Positions 10,669 through 20,812 are shown, counted from the stretch's first letter. The stretch is DNA of 64,000 bases from Notolepis coatsorum (GCA_963971535.1 OZ020592.1:121642849-121706848), one strand, 5' to 3'. Notes: generated by a model from the sequence alone, not told the origin. Numbers and translations are program-made.

Positions 10669-11366
10669 GCGTGTATGCTTTCCACAACGCAGTTCGGTTT
10701 CCGGGTTCCTCTGATTGGCCGCGACCCCCACTAGCACGCCCCCTTATCCACCGCTGCCGCTACAGCTCGCCTGTGTGTTGACGCTCGCCTGTGTGTTGAC
10801 GCGCGCGCGGCAGAAGCGGCATGGACTTGACTTTATGCTGCACTTAGCGCTGACTGAGAAAGTAAACATTACAGTTCTACTTTATAAAATGCTAATTGTA
10901 AATATGTTTAAGTCCACTCCACATTACAGTTGATGCGTGATGCTGCTGCTGAGGCGGTCGTTTCTTGACTGGCGTTGCATAAGATTTACATTTAGTCAGC
11001 TAGCTGATAACTGCATAAGCAGCATATTAAGATGACTGCGTTTCTTGACTCAGAGTGGCGGCGCGACAATAGCGTTTCTTGACTCAGGCGTCTATGCCAA
11101 ATACAGCTGATAACTGCATAAGCAGCATATTAAGATGATGCGACAATATTATTAAACAAGAGAGCTCTGTCATTGAAGTGGGTGGTGTTACCAACAGCGC
11201 GTTTCTTGACTCAGGAAGCGAGCGTCAAAGCCGCTCTGTGCTGCAACACAGCGGCGAGCTGTAGCGGCAGCGGTGGATAAGGGGGCGTGCTAGCGCGGGT
11301 CACGTGGTGGTCGCGGCCAATCAGAGGAACCCGGAAACCAAACTGCGTTGCGGAAAGCATACACGC
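10669..11366. mobile_element. Mutator-like MITE B, 698 bp, 9-bp TSD
   Basis: Inverted ends GCGTGTATGCTTTCC are identical over 15 bp, and the arms stay similar for about 130 bp (shared TTTCCGGGTTCCTCTGATTG and ACGCCCCCTTATCCACCGCT). Flanks TACCTGGAC (10660-10668 and 11367-11375) are an exact 9-bp direct repeat. The interior duplicates GATAACTGCATAAGCAGCAT (two copies) and GTTTCTTGACTCAG-type words (about four copies). End sequences resemble those of element A (GCGTSTATKCTT, CTGATTGGCC), so both belong to one divergent family. Non-coding. Confidence 0.82.
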
Positions 11367-12394
11367 TACCTGGACAGAGCCAAAAGCACCCTATATACAT
11401 CTCACTGCAAGCTTACCTGGACAGAGCCAAAAGCACCCTATATACATCTCACCGCAAGCTTACCTGGACAGAGCCAAAAGCACCCTATATACCTCTCACT
11501 GCAAGCTTACCTGGACAGAGCCCAAAGCACCCTATATACCTCACCGGCCGCAAGCTTACCTGGACAGAGCCAAAAGCACCCTATATACCTCATCTGCAAG
11601 CTTACCTGGACAGAGCCAAAAGCACCCTATATACCTCATCTGCAAGCTTACCTGGACAGAGCCAAAAGCACCCTATATACCTCACCTGCAAGCTTACCTG
11701 GACAGAGCCAAAAGCACCCTATATACCTCTCACTGCAAGCTTACCTGGACAGAGCCCAAAGCACCCTATATACCTCACCGGCCGCAAGCTTACCTGGACA
11801 GAGCCAAAAGCACCCTATATACCTCATCTGCAAGCTTACCTGGACAGAGCCAAAAGCACCCTATATACCTCATCTGCAAGCTTACCTGGACAGAGCCAAA
11901 AGCACCCTATATACCTCATCTGCAAGCTTACCTGGACAGAGCCAAAAGCACCCTATATACCTCTCACTGCAAGCTTACCTGGACAGAGCCCAAAGCACCC
12001 TATATACCTCACCGGCCGCAAGCTTACCTGGACAGAGCCAAAAGCACCCTATATACCTCATCTGCAAGCTTACCTGGACAGAGCCAAAAGCACCCTATAT
12101 ACCTCATCTGCAAGCTTACCTGGACAGAGCCAAAAGCACCCTATATACCTCATCTGCAAGCTTACCAGGACAGAGCCAAAAGCACCCTATATACATCTCA
12201 CCGCAAGCTTACCTGGACAGAGCCAAAAGCACCCTATATACATCTCACCGCAAGCTTACTTGGACAGAGCCAAAAGCACCTTATATACCTCACCTGCAAG
12301 CTTACTTGGACAGAGCCAAAAGCACCCTATATATACCTCACCTGCAAGCTTACTTGGACAGAGCCAAAAGCACCCTATATACATCTCACCTAGA

Positions 12395-12680
12395 GTCTGA
12401 AACACTTTCTAACACTACACCATATTTGATCCATTTATTACTAAAGATTTGCACAACATCCCTATACCTCATTTTGCATTCTGGTTGCATTTTGTACTTC
12501 ATTTTGTACTTTAGTTTGTATATATTTTGTATAGTGTTTGGTCTTTATTGTATTTTTTTTTAACCGTTTTACTGTATGAAGCACAATCTCAGGAGGCTAA
12601 TATATATACCGAACCAAGCATTTCACTAATGTACCTTATATATAATGTGACAAAATAAAAACACACTTGAATCGCATGCA
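12395..12680 (+). repeat. LINE 3' tail
   Basis: Carries TGTATAGTGTTTGGTCTTT, TGTATGAAGCACAATCTCAG and AAGCATTTCAC, then GTGACAAAATAAAAACACAC and TTGAATC. A second copy lies at 15618-15775. This is a teleost non-LTR 3' end with no coding sequence left. Confidence 0.6.
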
Positions 12681-12924
12681 AACGGGATCGATATAACGAC
12701 CCCTGAGCCGCCCGTCCGCGCACTATATGTGTGTGTGTTTTGCACGGTAACAACAATAACAACACGCAAAGACAGACAGGGGATTTTTTTTTGACCGGAG
12801 GCTCTCTGCGGTGACGGTGGGACCTCCAACGTGGAGGAGGAGGAAGAAGAGAGAGTTGACGAGGAGGCGGCAGAAGAAGCCCTGAAGGCTCTGTCGACGA
12901 ACACACACACACACACATGCGGAG

Positions 12925-13185
12925 TTAACCCTGTCACTGCCACACTACCAAACGGTTAACCCTTTCACTGCGACAAAACACACAGAAGGTTAACCCTTTC
13001 ACTGCCGCACTACCAAACGGTTAACCCTTTCACTGTGACAACACACAGAAGGTTAACCCTTTCACTGCCACACGACAGCCGGTTAACCCTTTCACTGCCC
13101 ACACGACAGAAGGTTAACCCTTTTACTATCACACAAGCGAAAGGTAAACCTTCTGCCGCGTGGCAGTGAAAGGGTTTTAATGGGA
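12925..13185. repeat. Minisatellite GGTTAACCCTTTCACTGCCACAC
   Basis: About seven units of 30-33 bp built on GTTAACCCTTTCACTGCC followed by ACAC-GACAGAAG or CTACCAAACG variants. The last copy near 13150-13176 is inverted (GTGGCAGTGAAAGGGTTTT). The same unit recurs at 17025-17108, 17810-17875, 58285-58375 (inverted) and 62105-62265. Confidence 0.88.
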
Positions 13186-13246
13186 GAGTTCAGCGTTATT
13201 ACACTGTAATAAATAATAACAGCTATAAGCTATAAGACTATGTGGT

Positions 13247-13400
13247 ATAGAGATATGTGTGTGGTTTGTTGGCCACCGAATACCCACGTGTGCACCGGCG
13301 CAATAATACCATCGGTCCGGTCGTATGATACTCGGTGTCCGTGTACCGGTATACACGTGGGTATTATTCGGTGCGGCCAAACCACACATAATGACTATAT
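13247..13400. repeat. Imperfect 150-bp palindrome
   Basis: Left arm ATGTGTGTGGTTTGTTGGCC...ACCGAATACCCACGTG (13254-13290) is the reverse complement, with small gaps, of 13354-13394. Outer words TATAG / CTATA extend the pairing. It is probably a small MITE or a hairpin relic; a TA at each border would fit Tc1/mariner but is weak. Confidence 0.6.
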
Positions 13401-14097
13401 ACCTGTGATCCGTGGAGGAGTAGCCATCACCGGGAGAGAGGGAACTAGTTACGACAATATTTGCGAACGGAAGAGGGCAGCCACATGGATTTCTGCTTTA
13501 GCGAGGAGGAGGCGGATGGGTGGGGGGGGGGGGGTTGGGGGTGCGACTCTCTCTCTCTAGTAAAAAGATAATATCACACAAAACGTCCGCGGCACTGCGA
13601 GAGAGAAACTTGTCGGACTATAATGTCCCGGCCGGGTACATAAACCGGAGAGGAGGAGGGGGGCGAGACTATAATAATGCCTGTGTGAAATAATACGCCA
13701 CCCAGATAGTCCAAGCTGGAGGAAGTTTGCATGTCTCCTCTGCTGCTGTTTTCTGGGACCGTTATGGCAAAACAAAGTGTATCTATACACCGTATTTACA
13801 AATATGATCCCTGGCGAACAGTATATACAAGATCGTTTATTATAACCAAAAACAAATCAGGTAAAAAAAAAATGCGAAGCTGTGTCTCAAACAAACCAAG
13901 TCTCTCTCTCTCTCTCTCTCTCTCCACAGCCCAGCCCCGTTACCGGAGCACCGTACCGTTATACCCTGCAGCAGCAGCAGCAGCAAGTGGACATATAGTG
14001 GGGGGGGGGGCACTTTCCCCACAACATTAGACCCTTATAACTTGCACGGCCAGGGCGCGGGGTAATAATAATAATAATAATAACAACAAACAAGCAC

Positions 14098-14322
14098 CTC
14101 GGATATCTGCTCCAACGCAAAGCCCGCATCGCAGTAGCTCGGCCGCTGCAGATAGTCCGGGTCCAGCGCCGTGGAGCGGGCTGCTGCGTGATACAAGTGT
14201 CCCCCCCCCCGGTGGTTATTACTCCTCCGCGTCACCCGCTCAGCAGGCCCCCTGGTGTCTCTGTGTCCCGGCGGCTCCACGGAGGAGGAGGACGCGGCGT
14301 TAGTAGCGGCCAAGGAGGCCAT
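14098..14322 (-). CDS. ptch1: patched1 coding exon 1 with start codon
   Basis: The minus-strand reading frame begins ATG at 14322-14320 and encodes 75 residues starting MASLAATNAASSSS and ending PSYCDAGFALEQISE. The stretch PDYLQRPSYCDAGFALEQIS matches the conserved end of vertebrate Patched1 exon 1 (cytoplasmic N-terminus); the Ala/Ser/Arg/Gly-rich first half is poorly conserved in the family too. The donor after GAG is GTGCTT (GT at 14096-14097), a weak but acceptable site. It ends in phase 0 and so joins exon 2 in frame. The frame past the donor (VLVCC then a Tyr run) is intronic and not coding. Human exon 1 encodes 67 residues, so the length is ordinary. Confidence 0.95.
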
Positions 14323-14684
14323 GTTGCGGGGTGACCGTCTTCCACGTTGTTGTTACAACAGTAGTAGTAGTATCTCCCCCTTCTTCTTGAAAGCGTGCGT
14401 TAGTGTTATTATCCCAACAAGGCAACAGCAACAACAACAGAGTTTCTTCTTCTTCTCTCTCGGTGGTCTCACTGCTGCACCCGTGATGAAGGACTCCATG
14501 CTCCGGCTCCAGGAGGAGACGGCGAGTCAAAGTCTGCGCCTTCCTCCATCCGAACATGTCGCTGTGAGCCGGGAGGAGGTCTCCAACTCCGCTGCTCACC
14601 GCACATCCACCCCGGCGTCCGTGTCTCTCTCTCTCTACCGGGAACAAGAAGAAGAAGCGAGGCTCTCTGGAAAACACAAAAATG

Positions 14685-14731
<47 letters not shown>

Positions 14732-15114
14732 CGCGACAATCGCAGCAGCATTTCTCTGTCGCGGCTTGTTTGTGTGTGTGTGTGTGTGTGTGTGCCGCCG
14801 TGCGCTCTGCTTCCCTTAGCCGCGCGTCAGGCGGGCCAAACTCCGAGGTTCAATAGATGTGGAGAAAAAAGAGAGACCACTCTCTCTCCATTTGGAGACG
14901 GAGGAGGAGGAGGAGGAGGAGGAAGAGGAGGGGTGAGAGCAGAGAGAGAAAAGAGATCCCGCCTCCCTCTGGTTGGGGGGGCTGTCAGATCGCAGGACTT
15001 TCTTCGCATCTGATTGGTTCCAGAAGGGGCAAAAATTACTCAGCCAAACGCGACTATTATTAGCTGCTTAGCAACAGCTCAGTAAAGTAGGGAGAGAGAG
15101 ACCACCCAGGCGCA

Positions 15115-15154
<40 letters not shown>

Positions 15155-15500
15155 GGCTTCAGGGGAGTCTTTTTGCAGAGAGACCAGGTCCAGCCCCCCC
15201 TCCCCTCTCTCTCTCTCTCTTGTGTGTGTTGTGCGTTTTTACGCGCGACCGCGTCGCGTCGCCCCTGCGATGCGAGTTTTCCAAACACAGAGCGTCGCGT
15301 AAAAGGAGCGCTTCTCGAAGAAAACACACACTTCACCAGATCCACAGACTAAAAGCGCGCTGTCTGCTCGTCGGAGGGGCCGGAGGAATGTCAGAACTGC
15401 AGTTTTTAAAACTTTGATTTTCTTTTTTTCTCTTTTCTTTTCTCTACCACCACTAGTACCATCGTTGTGGTGGCAGCCGGAGCCTCAAATTACAGCGGTT
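14323..15500 (-). promoter_or_regulatory. ptch1: ptch1 5' UTR and candidate promoter
   Basis: This flank upstream of the ptch1 start codon has CT tracts (14622-14637, 14690-14722, 15206-15220) and TG tracts (14768-14794, 15117-15151). CpG dinucleotides are frequent around 14800-14850 and 15240-15310. A CCAAT box on the minus strand (ATTGG at 15013-15017) and an exact GLI site (15100-15108) lie 690 and 780 bp upstream of the start codon. No TATA box is obvious. The transcription start cannot be placed by eye. Apparent open frames in both directions lie in simple-repeat sequence. Confidence 0.6.
15100..15108 (+). promoter_or_regulatory. GLI-binding consensus GACCACCCA upstream of ptch1
   Basis: GACCACCCA is an exact match to the GLI zinc-finger consensus. 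Vertebrate ptch1 genes are direct GLI targets, forming the negative-feedback loop of Hedgehog signalling, and carry such a site near the first exon. It sits about 780 bp upstream of the start codon, between an AG tract and a TG tract. A 9-mer is expected about once per 130 kb on both strands, so this position is unlikely, though not impossible, by chance. Confidence 0.7.
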
Positions 15501-16200
15501 CTTCTGAGGGGAGGTCCTAACTGTCGGTCTCTCAGTGTTATTATGTCAGTTATACTGTGTAGGGCTTGAGAGAAGGAGAGAAAACAATAATAATAAATCA
15601 CATTATACGTACTTCCTTTTGTAGTTTAGTTTGTATATTGTGTATTTTGTATAGTGTTTGGTCTTTCTTTTTTTTTTACTGTTTTACTGTATGAAGCACA
15701 ATCTCAGGAGGCTCATGAACCAAGCATTTCACCGTTAATCTTATATGTGACAAATACAACTTGAAACTATTAAACTTACATGAACCATACCATATTCAAT
15801 GAATTTATAATATGTTCAAAGTAGTTTTAAAACAACATATTGTTACTTTTGACCCGTTTGAACAAGGATTTGAAGCATTCCATGATCACATGCGTATGAT
15901 TATTCTTATAGTGTAAAGTGTGTCCGCTGTATCGTACATTGACATCATAGCCCCGCCCCTCCCCTTACCTGGGATCAGGTGGGCTACAGACAGTAGTAGA
16001 GTGATCACCAGCCCCGCCCCTCCCCGAAATAGTCCATGTGCGAATAATGTGTAAAGGTGCGCTTAATTAACAAGTGGGCGTGGCCAAAGTCATTCATCTG
16101 TTAACCTGCATCAAGTAAAAACATTAGGCTACATAAACTAATATCATGAATAGCAAGTTAGTAACCTCGCAAATGCACACAATTAGTACAACATATCGTA
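15501..16200. other. ptch1 upstream flank with LINE tail and GC boxes
   Basis: A LINE 3' tail occupies 15618-15775 (same family as 12395-12680). Two CCCCGCCCCTCCCC words at 15951-15964 and 16013-16025 are Sp1-type GC boxes. The remainder holds no gene I can see. Confidence 0.5.
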
Positions 16201-16202
16201 AT

Positions 16203-16390
16203 AAAGTTCAAGTTTCTTTATTAGTTGTCATAAATAAAATACAGAATACTTCTCTATGAAATGCTTTTTCTGTTATGAGCTCCTGGGAGTGTGCTAGATA
16301 AAAGTAGATAAAAAGTATAAAATAGAATAGAAAGTCAAAAGTACGTAAGCAAAACGTGTTCAGTCAATATACATATACAATAAAGTTTTT
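16203..16390 (-). repeat. LINE 3' end
   Basis: AAGTTCAAGTTTCTTTATTAG followed by ATAAATAAAATACAG is the reverse complement of an L2/CR1-like 3' end. About 190 bp with no coding part. From 16391 to 16940 I see nothing recognisable; the open frames there are short and lack domain signal. Confidence 0.45.
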
Positions 16391-16944
16391 GTGTGATGAA
16401 AAGGTTGGAGTTGGAGGCCTATATTGGGCTTAGTGCACATTTTGTGCACGGAAAGCTTTATTCGGTCTGTGCCAATGCATGCTGGAAATGTGGATGCATC
16501 TTTACGATTATCATGTTTTCCATTAGTTTTAGTATTTGAAAAGACCTGCACAGTTCCATTACCCCTGGGATGTAAGGCCCATGTGGAATTTTGGGCAAAT
16601 TACGCATGGAATGTTAAAACGCTCAAAGTTCTGGAATTTGGCCTGAGTGTTTTCCATATACTTACGTCATTATGAGAGGTCTTCATTAGCCTACATTCTG
16701 TACTCTGCACTCTGCGTCCTATAGCCTAACTAACCGAACACTTTTTTGTAGAATTGTCCTCGCTTTATTGTATGTGGTCCAATTTAAATCGCACATGTGT
16801 GTTTCTGTTATATGTGTAATGGATGGTACCGCGAAGCACAGTCAGGAAGGGCTGGGGTGAGTAGCGGTGCTATGGGTGCTATGGGTTAAACTCACTCTCA
16901 TCCTCAAGAAGACAGATAGACACATTGCAAAGTAGTGAATTCAC

Positions 16945-17022
16945 CTCTTGGTATAGCGGTCTGTGCTGTTGCTCGTGGCGTGGGAGACCCGGGTTCGAAA
17001 CTCCCTCTGGGCATTGAAGTTT
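16945..17022 (+). mobile_element. tRNA-like SINE head
   Basis: TGGTATAGCGG resembles an RNA polymerase III A box, and GGGTTCGAAAC, about 48 bases downstream, is a good B box. The piece is tRNA-sized, is followed at once by the TTAACCC minisatellite and lacks a clear SINE body. It may be a tRNA pseudogene instead. Confidence 0.5.
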
Positions 17023-17024
17023 AA

Positions 17025-17880
17025 CCCTTTCACTACTGCACTACCAAATGGTTGAACCCTTTCACTGTGACAATACAGAAGGTTAACCCTTTCACTGCCA
17101 CACGACAACGTTTTTTTTTTAACAAATGTTTTTTATTTCCCCTTTTTTAACATAAAACTAGACAAACAATACAGTAACAGTACAAATCTATGATAAATCA
17201 CAGGACAATGACAGAAATAATAATAACAATAATGACAGTCCAGTAATTAAATCAAAATAAATGTAGATTAAAAGACATAAAAATAATAAATACAATACAT
17301 GGGCTCTTGCTCGCTCTTCCCCCCCCCCCCCCCCCCTCAGGACCCCCACTTGGACTATACATCCACTATTCCATTTAACATCAGATAATTACAAGTTTAT
17401 ATGCTTCCCTTTATCTTCTCCACCACAGCTACCCAGACTGCTATGCTGACTTCATTAACACCTAAAATTCGTGCAGTAGATATCTCTAGATAAATCACAT
17501 CGAGATAGGTAAGAACCCATACCTTCCGGCACATTTTATCCGGTTGAATCCAGCGTGACGCTATCAACTTTTTGGCAGCCGTAAGACCCGCCAAAATGAG
17601 TCTCTTTACATGTACAGAGGTCGATAACTGAGAAACATCATTCAACAACAATACAGATGGCAGTATAGGTATGGTCAGAGATAAAAATTCTGATAATTGA
17701 GTGGTTACGTTTTCCCAGAATATCTTAACAGGAGGGCATTCCCAATACATATGCATAAATGTACCAAGAGCACTGTTTAAACACAAGGAGCATCGAGGGT
17801 CTTGCCACACGACAATGTGTTAAACCTTTCACTACCATACTACAGAAGGTTAACCCTTTACTATCACACTACAGACTAAG
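17025..17880. repeat. TTAACCC minisatellite, split by an L1 fragment
   Basis: Units of GGTTAACCCTTTCACTGCCACAC type lie at 17025-17108 and 17810-17875. The same array is interrupted by the 5'-truncated L1 at 17109-17802. Confidence 0.85.
17109..17802 (-). mobile_element. 5'-truncated L1-type LINE with 13-bp TSD
   Basis: The target duplication TGCCACACGACAA lies at 17096-17108 and 17803-17815. A T run just inside the left edge is the poly(A) tail of a minus-strand element. The frame from 17810 to 17397 encodes the C-terminal region of L1 ORF2, with the CSLC...HMYWEC zinc-binding motif, VLLLNDV, AGLTAAKKLIA and LDVIYLEISTARILGV. It is clearly homologous to the end of the ORF2 at 37443-41171 but diverged. 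No polymerase domain remains. Confidence 0.85.
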
Positions 17881-17998
17881 GTGACGATATGACAACTGTT
17901 ACATATGTAATGAACTCTCAGTTGCAGTCAGTGCTGAGTTATTTCCCATGCAATCTCCCATCGCAGGCCCGTTATAAACGGAACCAGGGTCGGAGTTT

Positions 17999-19360
17999 CA
18001 GTTTCAGTTTAAACTTTATTTGAACAGGGACAGCACACATTAACACCTTCAGTGTCAGCCATAACATTGATTAATGTCCTTGAGTGCCAACATCCACTTC
18101 AATGATAGCGTTAAAAACACATAATCTATGTTTTAAATGTGTCTAATCTGCCCGTCGCTTATCAATGACTTGTTTGCAGTCAACATTGTCGAAACGGATT
18201 GTTTTTTAATCGGTTCATATCCTTTTTATAGCATTTCGAAAAGCTATAGTTTTCTCGAAAATGTCGGGAAAATAGAAAGATTCCCTCATAAACGGCATTT
18301 ATTGGAATATTCTCGAATACACTAGACACGTTGTCATTTGTCGGCCTATTTATGAATCGTTTTCAAATAAATGCTAGATTATCGATAGTATATGTGTACT
18401 TATGTACGCTATAGAAGCGAGCTGAGAAATCGATTCTCTCATTTCCTCAACAGCACACATACACACATACGCTGTTATCTCATTGTAGACAGCTCTGATT
18501 ATCCTAAAACTGGTAACATAGACTCCTTACCTTAGATCAGATGTTCTCCAAAAAGATTATTCTAATTCCTGATCGCCATTCCAAATATCGATCGCGTTTA
18601 TTGATTGATTATTGGCTGCTGTAAATATATATTCCAGGCTGCTTTCCATCTCGCGATCACTTCCCTCGTCATCAGATCCCTCGCCAGCATAGTGGAGCGA
18701 GGAGGCTCCCCCTCCACAGATCCACCAGTATAATCGAATGGCCTGCAGTTACACAGGGATAGACGATAGGGGGCGGTATTTTCCCATCAGAGCTCCTAGA
18801 GGGGCTGCTGTACCAACGGGAGACTCGGTTGATGAAATATGAATTCAGATCGCTAATAGAAAAATCAAACGTCAATTTGCGTCGTCGGCACTCAACGAGG
18901 GGCATGAAAAGACGACATAACACGTCACTGGCACTCAAAGTGTTAACGAACATAAAGTAAATGTGTGAGACAGTGTTAGCCAAAGCTAATTTCAACAGTT
19001 GTCCCTGGGCCTGGTGTTAAAAAGCAGCTAAAAAATAAAGCATAACATATATGGCATACATGTAATTAAGAACAGGTTAAAAACACATCATGCAAAATAT
19101 ATACATCAGACATGTACAGACAATGTACAAACAAACAATAATTCTACATATTAGGCACAGGCAAGCATATGGGGTTAGAGTTCGGTAGGGCTGTTGTGTT
19201 CACATGTGTAGTTATTTCTTAACCATGTTTTGAAAGTGTGTTTGAATGATGTGTGTGTTTCTATATTGCGGATGTAACTTGGCATCGGTTAGTTTGATGA
19301 TGTTATATAGTTTGATATAAGTATATCCTGACCTTACACAAGTGCCTTTCTTTCACATCA
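17999..19360 (-). mobile_element. LINE 3' end split by a piggyBac-like MITE
   Basis: TTTATTTGAACAGGGACAGCACACATTAA is recognisable in two parts (TTTATTTGAACAGGGACAGC, then ACACATTAACACC) as the reverse complement of a common teleost LINE 3' end. It stops at the TTAA at 18071 and resumes after 18946 with AAATGTGTGAGACAGTG, running to about 19360. No reverse transcriptase motif is left. Confidence 0.5.
18075..18942. mobile_element. piggyBac-like MITE, TTAA target
   Basis: TTAA flanks both ends (18071-18074 and 18943-18946). The termini TGTCCTTGAGTGCCAAC and (reverse complement) CACTTTGAGTGCCAGTGAC share CTTGAGTGCCA / TTTGAGTGCCA. TTAA duplication with short inverted ends is the piggyBac signature. 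The interior has no full transposase; the frame on the minus strand (18672-18995) is not recognisable. Confidence 0.7.
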
Positions 19361-19510
19361 CTTCGCTGCGAATTAGTAGCGCATCGACCTACTACACGTG
19401 ACACGTTGGATAACAATAACAATATAAAGATTTAAAGATCACAATGCGAGTTCGCTTCATATGTTCGATTAGACTATAGTTTGAATATCGATTGATCCAA
19501 GTAACAAAAT

Positions 19511-19547
<37 letters not shown>

Positions 19548-19797
19548 CTGAACGGTTTTCAGAACATCTTATATACAATTAATATATCCTACCTGACATA
19601 GCCTCCTTGTGTTTGGAGCACTGGTGGTGGGCTATATCCTTTTCTATATATACAAAAAAGAAGTACACATACTGAAAACGATAGACAAATGATTATTTCT
19701 TGGTATTTTCTAAATACGACTCTATAAAAACAAATTGTCCTCATAACACAACGACCCCTTTTCGGAGCTCGTAATAATTAGCCCCTGAGACAACTTG
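19361..19797. other. AT-rich spacer with (TAA)n
   Basis: A TAA trinucleotide microsatellite lies at 19511-19545. No gene or element recognised in the rest. Confidence 0.6.
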
Positions 19798-20420
19798 ATG
19801 GGGTTTATGTTTATGTTTATTAGGATCCCCATTAGTCATCATCAACGTGTTGACTATTCTTCCTGCGGTCCTCACAGATATACACATACAAATATGAAAC
19901 ATTCAGTGTAAATCAGTCATATATCACATACATAATCAATAGAAAATAAAACAAAAGGTATAGGTGAATCCATTTCACCATACCTTTAAAAAACAAACAC
20001 AAAGTAAACGGAAGAAGTTTGGATAACATGGCTGCAGCTACACTCATGCATGACATATATTGATTTCCTTCCGGATTATGGCTCCTTTAAGTTTCTCTTT
20101 GAAACTGTCCTTGTTTTCCGTCCGTATGATATGTAATGGGATCCTATTCCAGTATGTTATGGCTCTATACATTGCAGTTTTTCTTGAGAGCATTGGTTCT
20201 AGGCAGAGGTAGGGTAAAGCGACTACTTGAAGCATGTCTGGTATTATGGTCATGTCTATCATTGGTGGATAAAAGCAGAGAATACAATTGAGTGGGTTTA
20301 CCTGAGGTACAAATGTTTTAAAAACCGAATCAAACTGGATGCTAAACTGGGGTAGAATTTCAGTCAGCCAAGATTTCACACCTGGGCTATCAAATCTTCC
20401 AACCAGACACATACCATATT
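19798..20420 (-). mobile_element. LINE 3' region with reverse transcriptase C-terminus
   Basis: The left edge carries TTTATTAGGATCCCCATTAG and CTTCCTGCGGTCC, the tail words also seen at 74-165 and 35570-35620. The minus-strand frame 20412-20044 encodes about 120 residues ending in YRAITYWNRIPLHIIR and KEKLKGAII, the WN-P terminus of a CR1/L2-type reverse transcriptase. Polymerase motifs are absent: a 5'-truncated copy. Confidence 0.65.
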
Positions 20421-20534
20421 CACGTCAACGGCGGGGGAAAGGTTTCTGGGATCAATAATCAATAATATCCGGGGGCCCCTGTGAACTCTGAACGTTGTCA
20501 CTTATATGAAGAAGATGAAAAGATCTGCTTTATT

Positions 20535-20735
20535 GTCGGGAGGAGGGGGGGGGGGGGGTAATCCGTCTGGGTCGCGGGCATCCTGCTCAGTGCTGGAAAG
20601 GGCTTCGCTCACAATTACATGCCTGTTCCTATTAACCAGGCGGCCTGTGCGCGTGGGTGGTCCCCCCCCCCTCTCTGCCCCCCCCCCTCTCTGGTCCCCC
20701 CCTCTCTGGTCCACCCCCCCCTCTCAACAGGCAGG
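20535..20735. repeat. G-rich and C/T-rich low complexity
   Basis: A G tract at 20540-20558 and C/T runs at 20662-20727. The exact GLI-type word TGGGTGGTC at 20654-20662 lies at the border of the C run and is discussed among rejected items. Confidence 0.7.
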
Positions 20736-20812
20736 ACCATTTGCCTATCACGTGATTAGTAACACTGTAAACACTACCAACCAACCCCGCGCACCACGGC
20801 ATCCCAGTGTCC

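Larger units (their letters stand above)
9970..12390. repeat. 45-bp minisatellite in ptch1 intron 1
   Basis: The unit is AAGCTTACCTGGACAGAGCC followed by AAAAGCACCCTATATACCTCACCGC, with a HindIII site in each copy. Blocks lie at about 9975-10109, 10427-10668 and 11367-12390, about 31 copies in all. A higher-order period of about 250 bp, marked by the rarer CACCGGCCGCAAGC unit, appears three times in the last block (about 11543, 11776 and 12008). Long plus-strand frames (LTWTEPKAPYIPH-type) are repeat translations. The gaps between blocks are the two inserted elements. Confidence 0.95.
9930..14097 (-). other. ptch1: ptch1 intron 1
   Basis: This is the 4.17-kb interval between the exon 1 donor (14096-14097) and exon 2 acceptor (9930-9931). 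Most of it is repeat: the 45-bp minisatellite with two inserted inverted-repeat elements (9970-12390), a LINE tail (12395-12680), a TTAACCC minisatellite (12925-13185) and an imperfect palindrome (13247-13400). The interval 13400-14040 holds CT, poly-G and CAG tracts and no recognised coding part. Confidence 0.9.

Noticed and set aside
9975-12390. Array with repeated units and variable pieces resembling CRISPR
   Set aside because: Units are contiguous tandem repeats without unique spacers, in a vertebrate genome, with no cas genes.
11287-12563. Plus-strand frames of 350-419 residues with a repeated WTEPKAPYI motif
   Set aside because: The 45-bp unit is a multiple of three and stop-free, so all three frames stay open; it lies in a ptch1 intron.
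14255-15013. Plus-strand 252-residue frame opposite ptch1 exon 1 and promoter
   Set aside because: It overlaps exon 1 in antisense and is made of CT, TG and GGA simple repeats; no homology recognised.
20654-20662. Second exact GLI 9-mer (TGGGTGGTC)
   Set aside because: It lies 6.3 kb upstream of the ptch1 start at the edge of a poly-C tract; about 0.5 such words are expected by chance in this window.
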